This document shows, one piece after another, positions 1-8,613 of a stretch of 64,000 nucleotides of DNA. Below the pieces are notes generated by a model. That model saw only the letters and a program-made list of their open reading frames with translations. It had not been told where the DNA came from and searched no databases. Numbering within the stretch: the stretch's first letter is position 1; each line of letters begins with the position of its first letter. Source of the DNA: Nitrospirota bacterium (GTDB lineage Bacteria > Nitrospirota > Leptospirillia > Leptospirillales > Leptospirillaceae); contig JAMCWM010000053.1 in NCBI GenBank assembly GCA_023481175.1, positions 1-64,000 on the forward strand, read 5' to 3'. The translations under genes were made by a program, and so were the position numbers.

Positions 1-99
1 CGGGCACTCTGGTCCCCCAGCTATTTTGCCGGAAGCTGTGGCGGCGCTCCCATCGAAATCATTCGCCAATACATCGAACAGCAGCAAACCCCTCACTGA
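1..99 (+). pseudogene. tnpA: C-terminal end of IS200/IS605 TnpA transposase (partial at window edge)
   Basis: Reading frame 1 gives 32 residues and a stop at 97-99. They include the segment LWSPSYFAGSCGG followed by a helix ending IEQQQTPH, the usual C-terminus of HUH-type Y1 transposases of the IS200/IS605 group. The catalytic HUH motif and tyrosine would lie upstream, beyond the window. The same C-terminus is found on the minus strand at 52432. Because only the end is visible, the copy may be a complete gene cut by the window rather than a true pseudogene. Confidence 0.6.
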
Positions 100-141
100 A
101 TGTCAAAATTCCAGGACGGCTTTGCCGTCCGCGCTATCCTT
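1..141 (+). mobile_element. IS200/IS605-type element, right end (cut by window edge)
   Basis: The window opens inside the 3' part of a transposase gene and continues to an apparent element end near 141. The block 1-141 is almost identical (two differences noticed) to the reverse complement of 52390-52530, and the two copies diverge abruptly after 141. A perfect 7-bp stem with a 3-base loop (GGACGGC-TTT-GCCGTCC, 114-130) lies 15 bases after the transposase stop, as expected for the subterminal hairpin that single-strand IS200/IS605 transposases recognise. The left part lies outside the window, so it cannot be said whether this copy is intact. Confidence 0.65.
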
Positions 142-228
142 CCCCGGCATGAATGCCGAGGTTTGCCGCGCGACTCGATCAAGCTTCCTTTTCACTCGTT
201 TTTCCCTATGACAGCCCCGGCCTCACTA

Positions 229-3200
229 TCATCGAGCTTCCTGGCTTTCGAAGACGCCTCCGACGGAGTCGTTGAAGGTTGGAACCTGAAGCGAATAGGG
301 GGCGGCCTTCGATCCCGCCAACGTGATCGAATCGAGGGTGTCGGCCATCCTGGACCTGCCTTCGTTCGACGTTTTTTCTCCGTTCGGACCGGACGGCTCG
401 GCGGTTTTTTCGGCCGATTCGTCGTTCAAGGATTGTGTTTCGGCGGGAAAAACATAGGCAGATTCGATCGTATAGATCGTCTGGTCGCTGGACTTCGACG
501 GTACGGCGCTGCTTTCCGTGTTCAGGCCGAAGATCGTGGAGGAGTCGTCCGTCAGGTCTCCCATATTCAGCCCTCCTCCGAGAGACGACCCGAAATTCGC
601 GACGGGAGGGAGAGGGAAGGAGAGCAATGAGGCGACCTCTCTTTCCGTCCCGGCGTTCGCGGAGTTCTCCGCCAGCGACGCCTCGGAGACGCTCACCTGG
701 TACGCGGGGATGACGGGGCCCGAGGAGGGGGAGAACACTCGTCCGCCCGTAAATGTCGTCGGGAGGATGTAGTCACCGGCGGAGAGGGCGGAGAGGAAGG
801 CCGAGTTTCCCGTCAGGTCCCCCGGATCGAGAGAGACCGTTCCGCCGAGATTCGACCCGGCGCTTGAAGAGGACAGCGTTGCGGGGATATCGATCTTCAA
901 TCCTGCGGCCTGCCCGGCGACCACACCCGTCAACGAGGAATTGTCGGGCGTCAGGACGATCCCCGCCTTTCCGTCGAATGTCTTCGTTGCCGTCGTAGAA
1001 ATTCCCAGGGTCGCCGGCGCGATAGTCCCCGTCCCGGAAAGCGTCATGGTCGGGACGGCATAGTTCGACCAGGCGAACCCGGTTCCGGAAGAGGCGAAGT
1101 TGCCGGTTCCAAGGATCGCGGTCACGGAGATCCCCGTCCCGGCGTTCGGGGAGGCGAAGGTTCCGGTCGCCCCGGTATAGAGGGCGTTCTGGCCGTCGAC
1201 GAAGCCGGACAGGGAGGCCCGGGAATCCGATGTCGTGAGGGAGACGCTCGTGTTGCCATCGTAGGTCATGGTCGGGGAGGCAGATCCTCTGAAGGTCAAT
1301 GGGGCCTGCGTGATCGTCCATGTTCCCGAGACGACATCGACCGAGGCGAGACTCGTCTGAGTCGTCGGTTCCGATAGAGCGGACACCGTGGGGGTCGTCG
1401 CATAGACTCCGACATTCGGACCCGAACTTGCCGGGGGGGTGACGGCGACCCCGGATCCGCTTCCGCCCATCGTGACCGACGTGGTATAACCTGCCGAGAC
1501 GGCCGAACCGCTATAGACCGAGGAGCCGCTGTTTCCGGTCACGGTATCGACAGGCATGTCCCCGACAAGCATGGGGGCGTTCATGGTCCCGGTCCCGTAG
1601 GTCACCTTCCCCTCGAACCAGGGATATGTTGTGGCTGAGTCGGCGAAAGCCCCGGAGGACCAGTTGTTGAAGCCGGCGTTATTTGTCGGGGTCCAGCTGG
1701 AGAAATTAGTGGACGTGGCGAACCCCGCGGACGATAATCCGTTCACCCCTGTGACGGGTGTGCCGGAAGTGGAAGTCCCAGACCCTACTCCTCCGTATGT
1801 GATTCCGGTAAAGGTCTTGTTACTCGTATTCCAGTAGTCGGCTGTGTAAGTCCCGCTACAATTGTCCCCCACGAGACCGCCGAAGTCGCTCGTCCCATTG
1901 ACCAACCCCGTGGCGTAGGAATTGGTGATCGTGCCAACGTTCTCTCCTACGAGCCCGCCGACATTGTCATTCCCCAAGACCTCCCCCGTGGAGTAGGAAA
2001 GGGCAATCGTGCCGGTATTGTATCCCACGAGCCCGCCCATGTAGTCTCCACTAGATCCACTCTCCGCCACGACCTCCCCCGTGGCGTAGGAATTGGTGAT
2101 CGTGCCTAAATTGTTGTATCCCGCGAGACCGCCGACGTAGTTTAAGCCGGATACGCATACCTTGGCGTAGGAATTGGTGATCGTGCCTTTATAATTGGAT
2201 CCCACGAAACCACCGATGAAACTACTGGAGCCGCCACTGTCCGTGACCAACCCCGTGGCGTAGGAATTGGTGATCGAGCCTTTATAATTGAATCCCACGA
2301 AACCACCGATGAGGCAACTGGAGCCGCCACTGTCCGTGACCAACCCCGTGGCGTAGGAATTGGTGATCGTGCCAACGTTCTTTCCTACGAGCCCGCCGAC
2401 AATGGAGCCGGTGCTGGTGATGCTCCCCTTGGCGTAGGAATTGGTGATCGTGCCAACGTTCATTCCTACGAGCCCGCCGACACAGTAGCCGGTGACGGGG
2501 GTACTTGATGTTCCGATATTTCCGGTCACCCCCAGGTTCTCGACCTTGCCGGAGGATCCAAGGTAGCCGATAAATCCTAACCTATAATTACTGCTTGTAC
2601 TGCTTGGCGCGATCGTGTACCCACTCACCGTGTACCCGTTCCCGTTGAAGGTCCCGGTGAATGGAGTCGAAAAATTCCCGAGCCGTTTCCAGCTGTAGGA
2701 TCCTCCGAGATTCATGTTTTCTTCGAGATTGATCGTGTCTGTCAGGGGATCGGTCGTCGTTGTCCCAATGGTCAGATTTGTCTGGGACTTATCGACATCC
2801 TCCAATCCGGTCGCGTTGCAGATATCGAGCGTCGACCCGGAAAGAATATAGTTCGGATCGATTTTGACCGTCCCGGCAGTTCCGTAAGGGGCCGAGACAT
2901 TGACCGGCGTCGCGTTGTTCATGACCACGCCGCTGCCGTTAACAAGGACAACCCCCCCGTTCCCCCCATTGGGGGCCGAGGCGTCGAGCACCGCGGTTGA
3001 TGCGAGCGTCGTGGTTCCGGAGTCCATCCCGCTCTGAAGCACGATACGGCCGGGTTGCCCTCCTTCCGTCTCCGCCGAAAGGACTCCGGAGTTCTCGACC
3101 GTTCCCCCCCCCGTCGTCACGACCGAAAAGGAGGAGGTCCGAGTCGACGCAATCGGAGTCACGGTCGCCCCCGCGACCAGCACGATCGTTCCTCCGGGAG

Positions 3201-3756
3201 CTGTGATCGTCCCGGAGTTCGAGACCTGCGTTCCGACGAGAGCCACGGTCTGGCCGGAATTCGCCGTGATCGTCCCGGCGTTTTTCACGACGCCGGTGGG
3301 GGCCCCCCAGGGGGTCGACGACCCGAAGGCCATGACGCCCGCCGCGGAGACGACGCTTCCTTGCCCGAAGATCAGGCCGCCGGCGTCCATGAACTCGAGG
3401 ATCCCGTTGGACCTGACCGATCCCATGATCGTGGCGGGACTGGCTCCGCCGATAAAGTTCATGGAGACGGCCGACGAACCCGGCGTCCTGTAGACGACGC
3501 TCTGCCCGCTTTTGACGTTGTAGCTCGCCCAGGAAAAGCTTGCCCGGGAGGTCGACTGGTTCACCAAAAGGCGGCTCGTGCTGTAGGCCAGGGTCGCCCC
3601 GCCCCTGGTCACCGTCCCGCCGTGCGGAAGGGCGGACGCCCCGTCCGTCCCCATCATCGGCAGGGGCCCCACCACGATCGCCACCGAAAGAATCCCCGAA
3701 AGGATCCGGCGGGCAAGGGTGTGCGACTTTCGGAAAACGACAGATCGTCTTTTCAT
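229..3756 (-). CDS. TpsA-type exoprotein: FHA N-terminal secretion domain, GLUG repeats, YDG/MBG domains
   Basis: The 1175-aa protein begins with a long basic signal peptide (about residues 1-43, ending near GASA). A filamentous-haemagglutinin N-terminal (TPS) domain follows, with the hallmark order G-A-S-P-A-T-I-M-G ... S-N-G-I-L ... G-G-L-I-F-G around residues 100-140. Residues ~400-620 carry GLUG-type repeats (GGLVG-x-N-x-GTI-x-NSYATG). Residues ~800-1040 look like two YDG/MBG-type Ig-like domains (AP-L-x-F-x-G, TYDGNT, TKTFDGK). By family this is a surface or secreted adhesin exported by a TpsB partner, and a TpsB-like gene lies immediately upstream on the same strand. The start at 3756 has AGGAGGG six bases before it. 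At 1175 aa it is short for a haemagglutinin. Ligand unknown. Confidence 0.8.
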   Translation of the reverse strand: MKRRSVVFRKSHTLARRILSGILSVAIVVGPLPMMGTDGASALPHGGTVTRGGATLAYSTSRLLVNQSTSRASFSWASYNVKSGQSVVYRTPGSSAVSMNFIGGASPATIMGSVRSNGILEFMDAGGLIFGQGSVVSAAGVMAFGSSTPWGAPTGVVKNAGTITANSGQTVALVGTQVSNSGTITAPGGTIVLVAGATVTPIASTRTSSFSVVTTGGGTVENSGVLSAETEGGQPGRIVLQSGMDSGTTTLASTAVLDASAPNGGNGGVVLVNGSGVVMNNATPVNVSAPYGTAGTVKIDPNYILSGSTLDICNATGLEDVDKSQTNLTIGTTTTDPLTDTINLEENMNLGGSYSWKRLGNFSTPFTGTFNGNGYTVSGYTIAPSSTSSNYRLGFIGYLGSSGKVENLGVTGNIGTSSTPVTGYCVGGLVGMNVGTITNSYAKGSITSTGSIVGGLVGKNVGTITNSYATGLVTDSGGSSCLIGGFVGFNYKGSITNSYATGLVTDSGGSSSFIGGFVGSNYKGTITNSYAKVCVSGLNYVGGLAGYNNLGTITNSYATGEVVAESGSSGDYMGGLVGYNTGTIALSYSTGEVLGNDNVGGLVGENVGTITNSYATGLVNGTSDFGGLVGDNCSGTYTADYWNTSNKTFTGITYGGVGSGTSTSGTPVTGVNGLSSAGFATSTNFSSWTPTNNAGFNNWSSGAFADSATTYPWFEGKVTYGTGTMNAPMLVGDMPVDTVTGNSGSSVYSGSAVSAGYTTSVTMGGSGSGVAVTPPASSGPNVGVYATTPTVSALSEPTTQTSLASVDVVSGTWTITQAPLTFRGSASPTMTYDGNTSVSLTTSDSRASLSGFVDGQNALYTGATGTFASPNAGTGISVTAILGTGNFASSGTGFAWSNYAVPTMTLSGTGTIAPATLGISTTATKTFDGKAGIVLTPDNSSLTGVVAGQAAGLKIDIPATLSSSSAGSNLGGTVSLDPGDLTGNSAFLSALSAGDYILPTTFTGGRVFSPSSGPVIPAYQVSVSEASLAENSANAGTEREVASLLSFPLPPVANFGSSLGGGLNMGDLTDDSSTIFGLNTESSAVPSKSSDQTIYTIESAYVFPAETQSLNDESAEKTAEPSGPNGEKTSNEGRSRMADTLDSITLAGSKAAPYSLQVPTFNDSVGGVFESQEAR
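1905..2480 (-). repeat. Tandem GLUG-coding repeats, about 90-bp period in part
   Basis: Inside the TpsA gene the sequence TAGGAATTGGTGATCG recurs at 1917-2450 with small changes, marking about six GLUG units plus more degenerate ones. Two neighbouring units, about 2180-2269 and 2270-2359, are nearly identical over about 90 bp, which suggests a recent duplication. The repeats keep the reading frame. Such arrays can gain or lose units by recombination or slippage. Confidence 0.75.
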
Positions 3757-4193
3757 CGAAAACCCTCCTGAAATGACGTGTGGCGGAAATCCCCTTGCGG
3801 AGAGTCCCGCGGTTCGGAGAGAGCGGTCCGTCCGGTTTGGATCCGGGACGAAAGCTCGACAGCCTGAACTTCCGGGACCCTGTCATCCGACAAAAAACCG
3901 GTTCCCCAGCAATCCGTGAGACGCTTTCTTTATGGATCGGAGGCCCCTCTCCTGGCCCTCAAGACCCGGATCCAGGATCCGCCGGCCCGCCCTGCCGGCT
4001 CCTCGATCCGCACCCGGCAAAAAAGCGGCGCATCGGGACGCTTGCCCCTCTCCCCTGCGATGACAGTCTCCCCCTGCCCCCGACGTCGGCCTCCGGATAT
4101 GCCGGAGGCGTTCCTCCGTTTCGAGCGCCCCGAAAAACGAAAGGCGACCCGCGACGTCAGGACCCGGCCCCGATTTCCCCTTCCCCCTCTTCC
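3757..4193. other. Intergenic stretch between tpsB and tpsA (437 bp)
   Basis: No convincing gene is seen here. It holds the ribosome-binding site of the tpsA gene (AGGAGGG on the minus strand) and a perfect 6-bp GC hairpin (GCCGGC arms, 3981-3986 and 3994-3999) without a run of T, so a factor-independent terminator is not supported. The gap leaves room for a separate promoter for the exoprotein gene, but no clear -35/-10 pair was recognised. Confidence 0.4.
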
Positions 4194-6329
4194 TCACTCC
4201 CTGATTCCGACCGACAACCACAGCTGGATCGGGATCCCCCCCTGGCCGATGTTTCCTCCGGCGAGCGCCGTGATCGAAGTTCCCAGCCCCACGACCGGAA
4301 GGGCTCCGACCGGAACCGCCGCGTCGATTCTGGCGAAAAAGTGCGCCGCGTTGAAGGATTCCTCGAGGCCGGGACCCATGGCGAGATAGCTCGAGACGAC
4401 CCCCGAGATCTCGCCTAAGTCGAAGAAGCCCGAGGTGGAGAAGACCCCGGCTTCGACGGGATCCGACCGGGTGAAGGTCAAGCTCCCGACATAGAGATCG
4501 TTTCCGAAGAGGGAGGCGGTGGGAAGGGCCATCACGTTGGACACCCCTCCAAGCGTGGCCTGAAGCATCGGGTCGAGCGTCCCCCCCCCGATGTATTGCT
4601 GGTCCACCGTCCCCAGAACCAGGGAATATTTCGGCGTGAAGGCGAAACCGATCTGCCCGTTGCCCGTGAGGTAGCTCTGGAGCCCCGGCGTGTCGGCGTA
4701 GTAGGGATTCAGCGGGCTCGAGGAGCTTCCCTGGGAAAGATCGTATTCGGTGGCGGAGAGGTCGAAGGAGACGCTGAGCCGTCCCGACGTCCGGAACCCC
4801 GACAGATCCAGGATCCCCCCCACCAGGCTCCGGTCGTTCTGGACCGTCGGAGAATAGGTGTCCTGGAACTCCTTGAGAAAGAGCGTCTCCTTGAGGGCCA
4901 GCCTCCGGTCTTCTCTCTGGACGAGGCTCTGGGAGACCCACAGGTCTGCGGAATAGTTGCTCCCGCTCACCCCCAGGGCCGTGAGGGCGGCGGCGTTCGT
5001 TCCGTGGCCCCAGGGGGAAAAGCCCTGGCCGAGAAGGTAGTTCATGGCGGTGAGATCCGTCCCGGCCCGGACATAGAGCCCGATCGGAAGGGAGGCGCCC
5101 ACCATCCCCGAGTTCATGCCCCCGAAGGTCGTCGAGGCGGTGACGCTAAAGAGCCCCCCCGCCACCAGGGCATTGTTGACGGTTCCCGTGGCGTTCAGGA
5201 CGACCGCGCCCGTCGGGGCATATCCGTAATTGTCGACCTCGATCTGCGATCCGGAAAAGGTCGGAACCGGCGTGAGATGGACAAGAAAGTCGTCGTACTC
5301 GAGGGCGGCGGGAGGGGGGGCGAAAAGATTGCCGGTCGACAGCTGGCCCGCACGGTCCGCCAGAGAGACCGTCTCAGGAACCGTCCCCAAGGCGGCGGCC
5401 TGGAGAAGAATGTTCTTTAACGTGTTCAGAAGGAGAGGGGAAATCTCGACGTGATAGGAATCCTCCTTCTCCTTCCGGATCACAAGGCGAGGCCAGGGGA
5501 TCCGCGACAGCCTCCGGGAGAGCGTCTCGGCGATCTTTCGGCCCAGCGGGTTCTTCATGTCGATCAGGAGATTGGCGACAAGAAGGACCACCTGCCTCCG
5601 GATATCCCGCGCCCAGTCTTTTTGAGTGCTCTGGACGGTCAGGATGTGGGGAAGGGAAAAGGTCAGGTCGCGGGTCGCGATCGCCGGGACCATCATCCCG
5701 TCCGCCCGGGAAAATCCCGGGACCTGGGAGATGTCGTAGAGCTTCTGGGACATCTGGTCCGACGCGACGACCCCGGACGTCGGAACCGGAATCTGTGCGG
5801 CGGCAAACTGATTTTCCTTTCGGGTTCCGCCCGTGACCATCACCCGGGCGACATGATAGGAGGGATGGCCCTTCCTGACTGCCTTTTCGAGGCGCGCGGC
5901 GATGCGATTCAATGTTTCGGCTGTCACTCGGACCCTGGCGATCAGGTCCGACTGCTTGCTCGCTTCGACCGGGAATCCCGTCCGGGTCAGGTCCCGGATC
6001 GCCGCATTCAGGAGCACCCTTTCCTCCATTGTCGGATGGGGATAGATCTTTCGCGCAACCCAGGCGGCGACGCCCGAGCGGATGGCCGAGTGCCAGTCCC
6101 CTTGCGGAACGCGGATCCTCAGGATCCAGTTCCTTTCGAACAGGGCGGAGCCCGGCTCCTTCGCCGCGGGCTTCGGGGATTTTCCGACGGGAGAGGGACA
6201 GTTCAAGAGAACGTTCCCGAGAGACCCCGTCGAGACGCATCCCCCTGCCCGGACAGACGGGGGAGAAAACAAGAGCGGAGCCAGGAGAACCAGCGAAAAT
6301 CCCAAGGCCTGCAGTATCGCCGTCTTCAT
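4194..6329 (-). CDS. TpsB-like outer-membrane transporter (two-partner secretion)
   Basis: The 711-aa product starts with a signal peptide (MKTAILQALGFSLVLLAPLL..., cleavage near VRAGG). The ATG at 6327-6329 was chosen because GGGGAGGGG precedes it and the signal peptide begins there. From about residue 335 the sequence resembles the ShlB/FhaC family: I-E-V-D-N-Y-G at the junction to the barrel, then alternating hydrophobic strands to the C-terminus, ending LSVGIRE. Residues 60-320 would hold the periplasmic part; a PGFSRADGM segment is reminiscent of a POTRA domain, but canonical POTRA pairs are not obvious. By family it would export the exoprotein encoded next (229-3756). The divergent N-terminal half is the main doubt. 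Confidence 0.65.
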   Translation of the reverse strand: MKTAILQALGFSLVLLAPLLFSPPSVRAGGCVSTGSLGNVLLNCPSPVGKSPKPAAKEPGSALFERNWILRIRVPQGDWHSAIRSGVAAWVARKIYPHPTMEERVLLNAAIRDLTRTGFPVEASKQSDLIARVRVTAETLNRIAARLEKAVRKGHPSYHVARVMVTGGTRKENQFAAAQIPVPTSGVVASDQMSQKLYDISQVPGFSRADGMMVPAIATRDLTFSLPHILTVQSTQKDWARDIRRQVVLLVANLLIDMKNPLGRKIAETLSRRLSRIPWPRLVIRKEKEDSYHVEISPLLLNTLKNILLQAAALGTVPETVSLADRAGQLSTGNLFAPPPAALEYDDFLVHLTPVPTFSGSQIEVDNYGYAPTGAVVLNATGTVNNALVAGGLFSVTASTTFGGMNSGMVGASLPIGLYVRAGTDLTAMNYLLGQGFSPWGHGTNAAALTALGVSGSNYSADLWVSQSLVQREDRRLALKETLFLKEFQDTYSPTVQNDRSLVGGILDLSGFRTSGRLSVSFDLSATEYDLSQGSSSSPLNPYYADTPGLQSYLTGNGQIGFAFTPKYSLVLGTVDQQYIGGGTLDPMLQATLGGVSNVMALPTASLFGNDLYVGSLTFTRSDPVEAGVFSTSGFFDLGEISGVVSSYLAMGPGLEESFNAAHFFARIDAAVPVGALPVVGLGTSITALAGGNIGQGGIPIQLWLSVGIRE

Positions 6330-6600
6330 GGTTTCCCCTCCCCGTGCAGCCGGGGGCCTTCCCGACAAGATCGAGGCAAACATCAACAGCGTATCTCTCT
6401 TCCCCGAAAGCGCGGGCCGAAGATCGGCGCAAGCGTCAGGGCATAAAGGGGTTCCGAACGCGTCAGACAGGGCGTTCGGCGAATCCTCCCGCACCGTCGG
6501 GACCAACGATGAAAAAAGACCGCCCATCGACCCGATGGCGTCCGACGACCCCTGGTCAGAAATCGAGGCTCCCGTCCGCCCCGGCCCGAGAGGGGGGGAT

Positions 6601-6957
6601 TCATTCGGGGAAGTCGACGAGAAACGCGAGCGCGCTCTCGAGCGGGCAGGCGCGCTTGTCCGAAAGGTTCAGGATGACGGAATCCCTGACCGGCGCATAC
6701 TCCCGAATCACCGCCGAAAAGGAGGCCTCTCCCTCCCGGAGTTTTTTGGAGATGTCCTGAAGAATGGCCCGCGGATACTTCCCGGTATTTTCGAGAACAT
6801 CGATGAGGTCGGAGAGACTCATGTCGGTTCGCATCCGGAGAAGCCTGGCCAGCTCCTGGTAGAAAGATGTCCGGAGATCGAGAAAAATCTCGCGGTCGGC
6901 CGCGCCGGACTCCTTCGACGCATCGCTCTCCCGCTCGAGAGGGGGTTTTTTCGCCAT
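6601..6957 (-). CDS. Small GspF (T2SS_F)-like cytoplasmic protein at end of T6SS operon
   Basis: 118 aa, no signal peptide and no membrane segment. Residues 32-115 follow the pattern of the cytoplasmic half of type II secretion/pilus F proteins: F-Y-Q-E-L-A-R-L-L near the start, a leucine-rich helix, then K-K-L-R-E-G-E-A-S-F-S-A-V-I and a closing A-L-A-F-L-V-D-F helix. The transmembrane helices of a real GspF/PilC are missing. It lies 87 bp after tssA on the same strand, so it is probably the last gene of the T6SS operon. I know of no T6SS role for such a domain, and the resemblance is by eye only. Downstream (6330-6600) no gene is seen, only a perfect 8-bp hairpin (6454-6479) without a T-run. 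Confidence 0.5.
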   Translation of the reverse strand: MAKKPPLERESDASKESGAADREIFLDLRTSFYQELARLLRMRTDMSLSDLIDVLENTGKYPRAILQDISKKLREGEASFSAVIREYAPVRDSVILNLSDKRACPLESALAFLVDFPE

Positions 6958-7044
6958 CGTCCTGCTCCTCTTTCCCGCCAGGACACCTTCCCGGCGGGGG
7001 AAATCCCAAATGATCCGCCCTCACCTTTCGGAACGGCCCTCCCG

Positions 7045-8613
7045 TCATCGGGCGTTCTGGAACGCCCGGACGGCCCCGGAGATGTCCAGGGCCGCCAAGC
7101 GGACGGAGAGCTCTTCGGCGCGCCGGAGAAGAGCCTCGTCGCCGGTCGACCGGAAGAGTCCGCACAGGACCGGGAGGGCCTTGGCGGCCAGAGCCGGCTC
7201 CCAGAGATCGAGGCGGAAGCGTTCAATCTCCTCCAGAAGGACATTCGCCAGGGAAAGGACGGGGAAGTCCCGTCCCTGCTGCTCGACGGCCGAGAGAAGC
7301 TCGAGGTTCAGGAGGAAGCGGCCTCGGGGAGACGGCTCCTTCCGGCGGATCTCCTCGAAGAGGTCGCAGGCCTCGAAGAGCCTCCCGTCCGACAGGGCGG
7401 CCCGCACCTTCGACAGGGCCGCGGTCGGGTTTTTTGCCCCCGCTTCCCCCTCCCCGGACTCCCGGGAGGCGTTCCCCCGGGCCACCCAGGCGCGTCCCTC
7501 TTCGGAGAGAAAGGGGAGTTCCCCTCCCGAAAAGGAGAGCGTCTCGATTCCGGGAAGTCGCGCGATGAGAGCCCGAAGAGCCCCCCGAAGGGCCTCCGCC
7601 CCGCCGGACCCTTTGGGCCCCCGGCTCTCGAGGATGCGCCCGGCCCGGAAGGAGAGATCGAACCAGAAGGGCGAGTCCGCCTGACGGGAAAGGAGAAAAC
7701 GGAGGAAGTCCTCCTCGGAACCGGAGCCGCTCTGGGCCTCCAGGGCCGAAAGAATATGGGGAGGGGGAGCCGGAATCCGCGTCACTCCCTCTTCGCTGTC
7801 CGGCATCTCCCGGATTCCTTCCCAGAGGATCGTCCGCGAGAGAAAGTGGGCGCGGCCATCCTCCGGATCCGCGTCCTGGAGGCGCTCGGCAAGAGACAAA
7901 AGGGCCGGAGAAATCTGCTCGAGGGCAAGGACCGGGTCTCCCTCTTCGGGAATGGAGAAGTTGCTGCCGGAAGAGGATTCCTTTGAGGAGCCACCCGATC
8001 CCGAAGAGGACGGGCCCGAAGACGCGGCGGAAGAGGAATCGGAGGAGGCGGGCTTCGCCGGGGCGGCAGGAAGAGCGACCGGAAGCCCCTGGATAAGGGG
8101 ATAAAGGGGCGAAAGCGAAGGGCCTTCCGGATCCTTGTCCCCCAGAGTCGCGTTCAGTTCGCGGATCTCCTTCATCCCCTGCTCCATCGCCTCCGGCGAA
8201 AGTTCGGGAGAGGAGATCGAGGGCAGGAGCTCCTGCATCTGGGTCATCCACCAGGAGAGGGCGTTTCTGCGGGCGCGAAGGCGGCCGATCGGGGGAAAGA
8301 GGCCGTCCCAGTGCTCGGCCACCATCGCGTTCAGCAGGGAGATCCCCTCCATTGCCCCCGGAGGACCGTTTCTCCGGGCCAGCGCAACCGAGAGATAGGC
8401 GGCCACCAGAAGATCCTTGCTCTTGCCCTCGAGGATCGCAGAGGCCATCTTCTGGACATTGGCCCAGTCGACGACGGCCGAGGCTCCCGACGAGATCGAC
8501 TGCGAACGGTTCACTTCCGCCTGGAGGTCCAGAAAAATGTCCTGATCGCGTATGTCGTCTCCGGCCGGAGCGTCCGGTCGAATCGGAGAACGTCCGAGTT
8601 CGGCTCCTGTCAT
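7045..8613 (-). CDS. tssA: T6SS protein TssA (ImpA family)
   Basis: 522 aa. The N-terminal ImpA_N domain (residues ~10-125) has the typical P-I-R-P-D-A-P-A-G-D-D-I start and the A-Y-L-S-V-A-L ... H-W-D-G-L-F-P-P-I block. A low-complexity Ser/Gly/Pro linker (about residues 190-235) leads to a C-terminal half rich in paired helices. TssA is the cap/organiser that recruits baseplate and starts sheath polymerisation. The ATG at 8611-8613 overlaps the TGA of tssM (ATGA) and has GGAGGG upstream, so it was preferred to an in-frame start 29 codons earlier inside tssM. Confidence 0.88.
   Translation of the reverse strand: MTGAELGRSPIRPDAPAGDDIRDQDIFLDLQAEVNRSQSISSGASAVVDWANVQKMASAILEGKSKDLLVAAYLSVALARRNGPPGAMEGISLLNAMVAEHWDGLFPPIGRLRARRNALSWWMTQMQELLPSISSPELSPEAMEQGMKEIRELNATLGDKDPEGPSLSPLYPLIQGLPVALPAAPAKPASSDSSSAASSGPSSSGSGGSSKESSSGSNFSIPEEGDPVLALEQISPALLSLAERLQDADPEDGRAHFLSRTILWEGIREMPDSEEGVTRIPAPPPHILSALEAQSGSGSEEDFLRFLLSRQADSPFWFDLSFRAGRILESRGPKGSGGAEALRGALRALIARLPGIETLSFSGGELPFLSEEGRAWVARGNASRESGEGEAGAKNPTAALSKVRAALSDGRLFEACDLFEEIRRKEPSPRGRFLLNLELLSAVEQQGRDFPVLSLANVLLEEIERFRLDLWEPALAAKALPVLCGLFRSTGDEALLRRAEELSVRLAALDISGAVRAFQNAR

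Noticed and set aside
1905-2480. Regular repeats suggesting a CRISPR array
   Set aside because: The repeats keep reading frame, encode GLUG motifs, and the intervening sequence is itself conserved rather than unique spacers.
6454-6479. Perfect 8-bp hairpin as terminator of the T6SS operon
   Set aside because: No T-run follows on the minus strand, so it does not meet the usual form of an intrinsic terminator.
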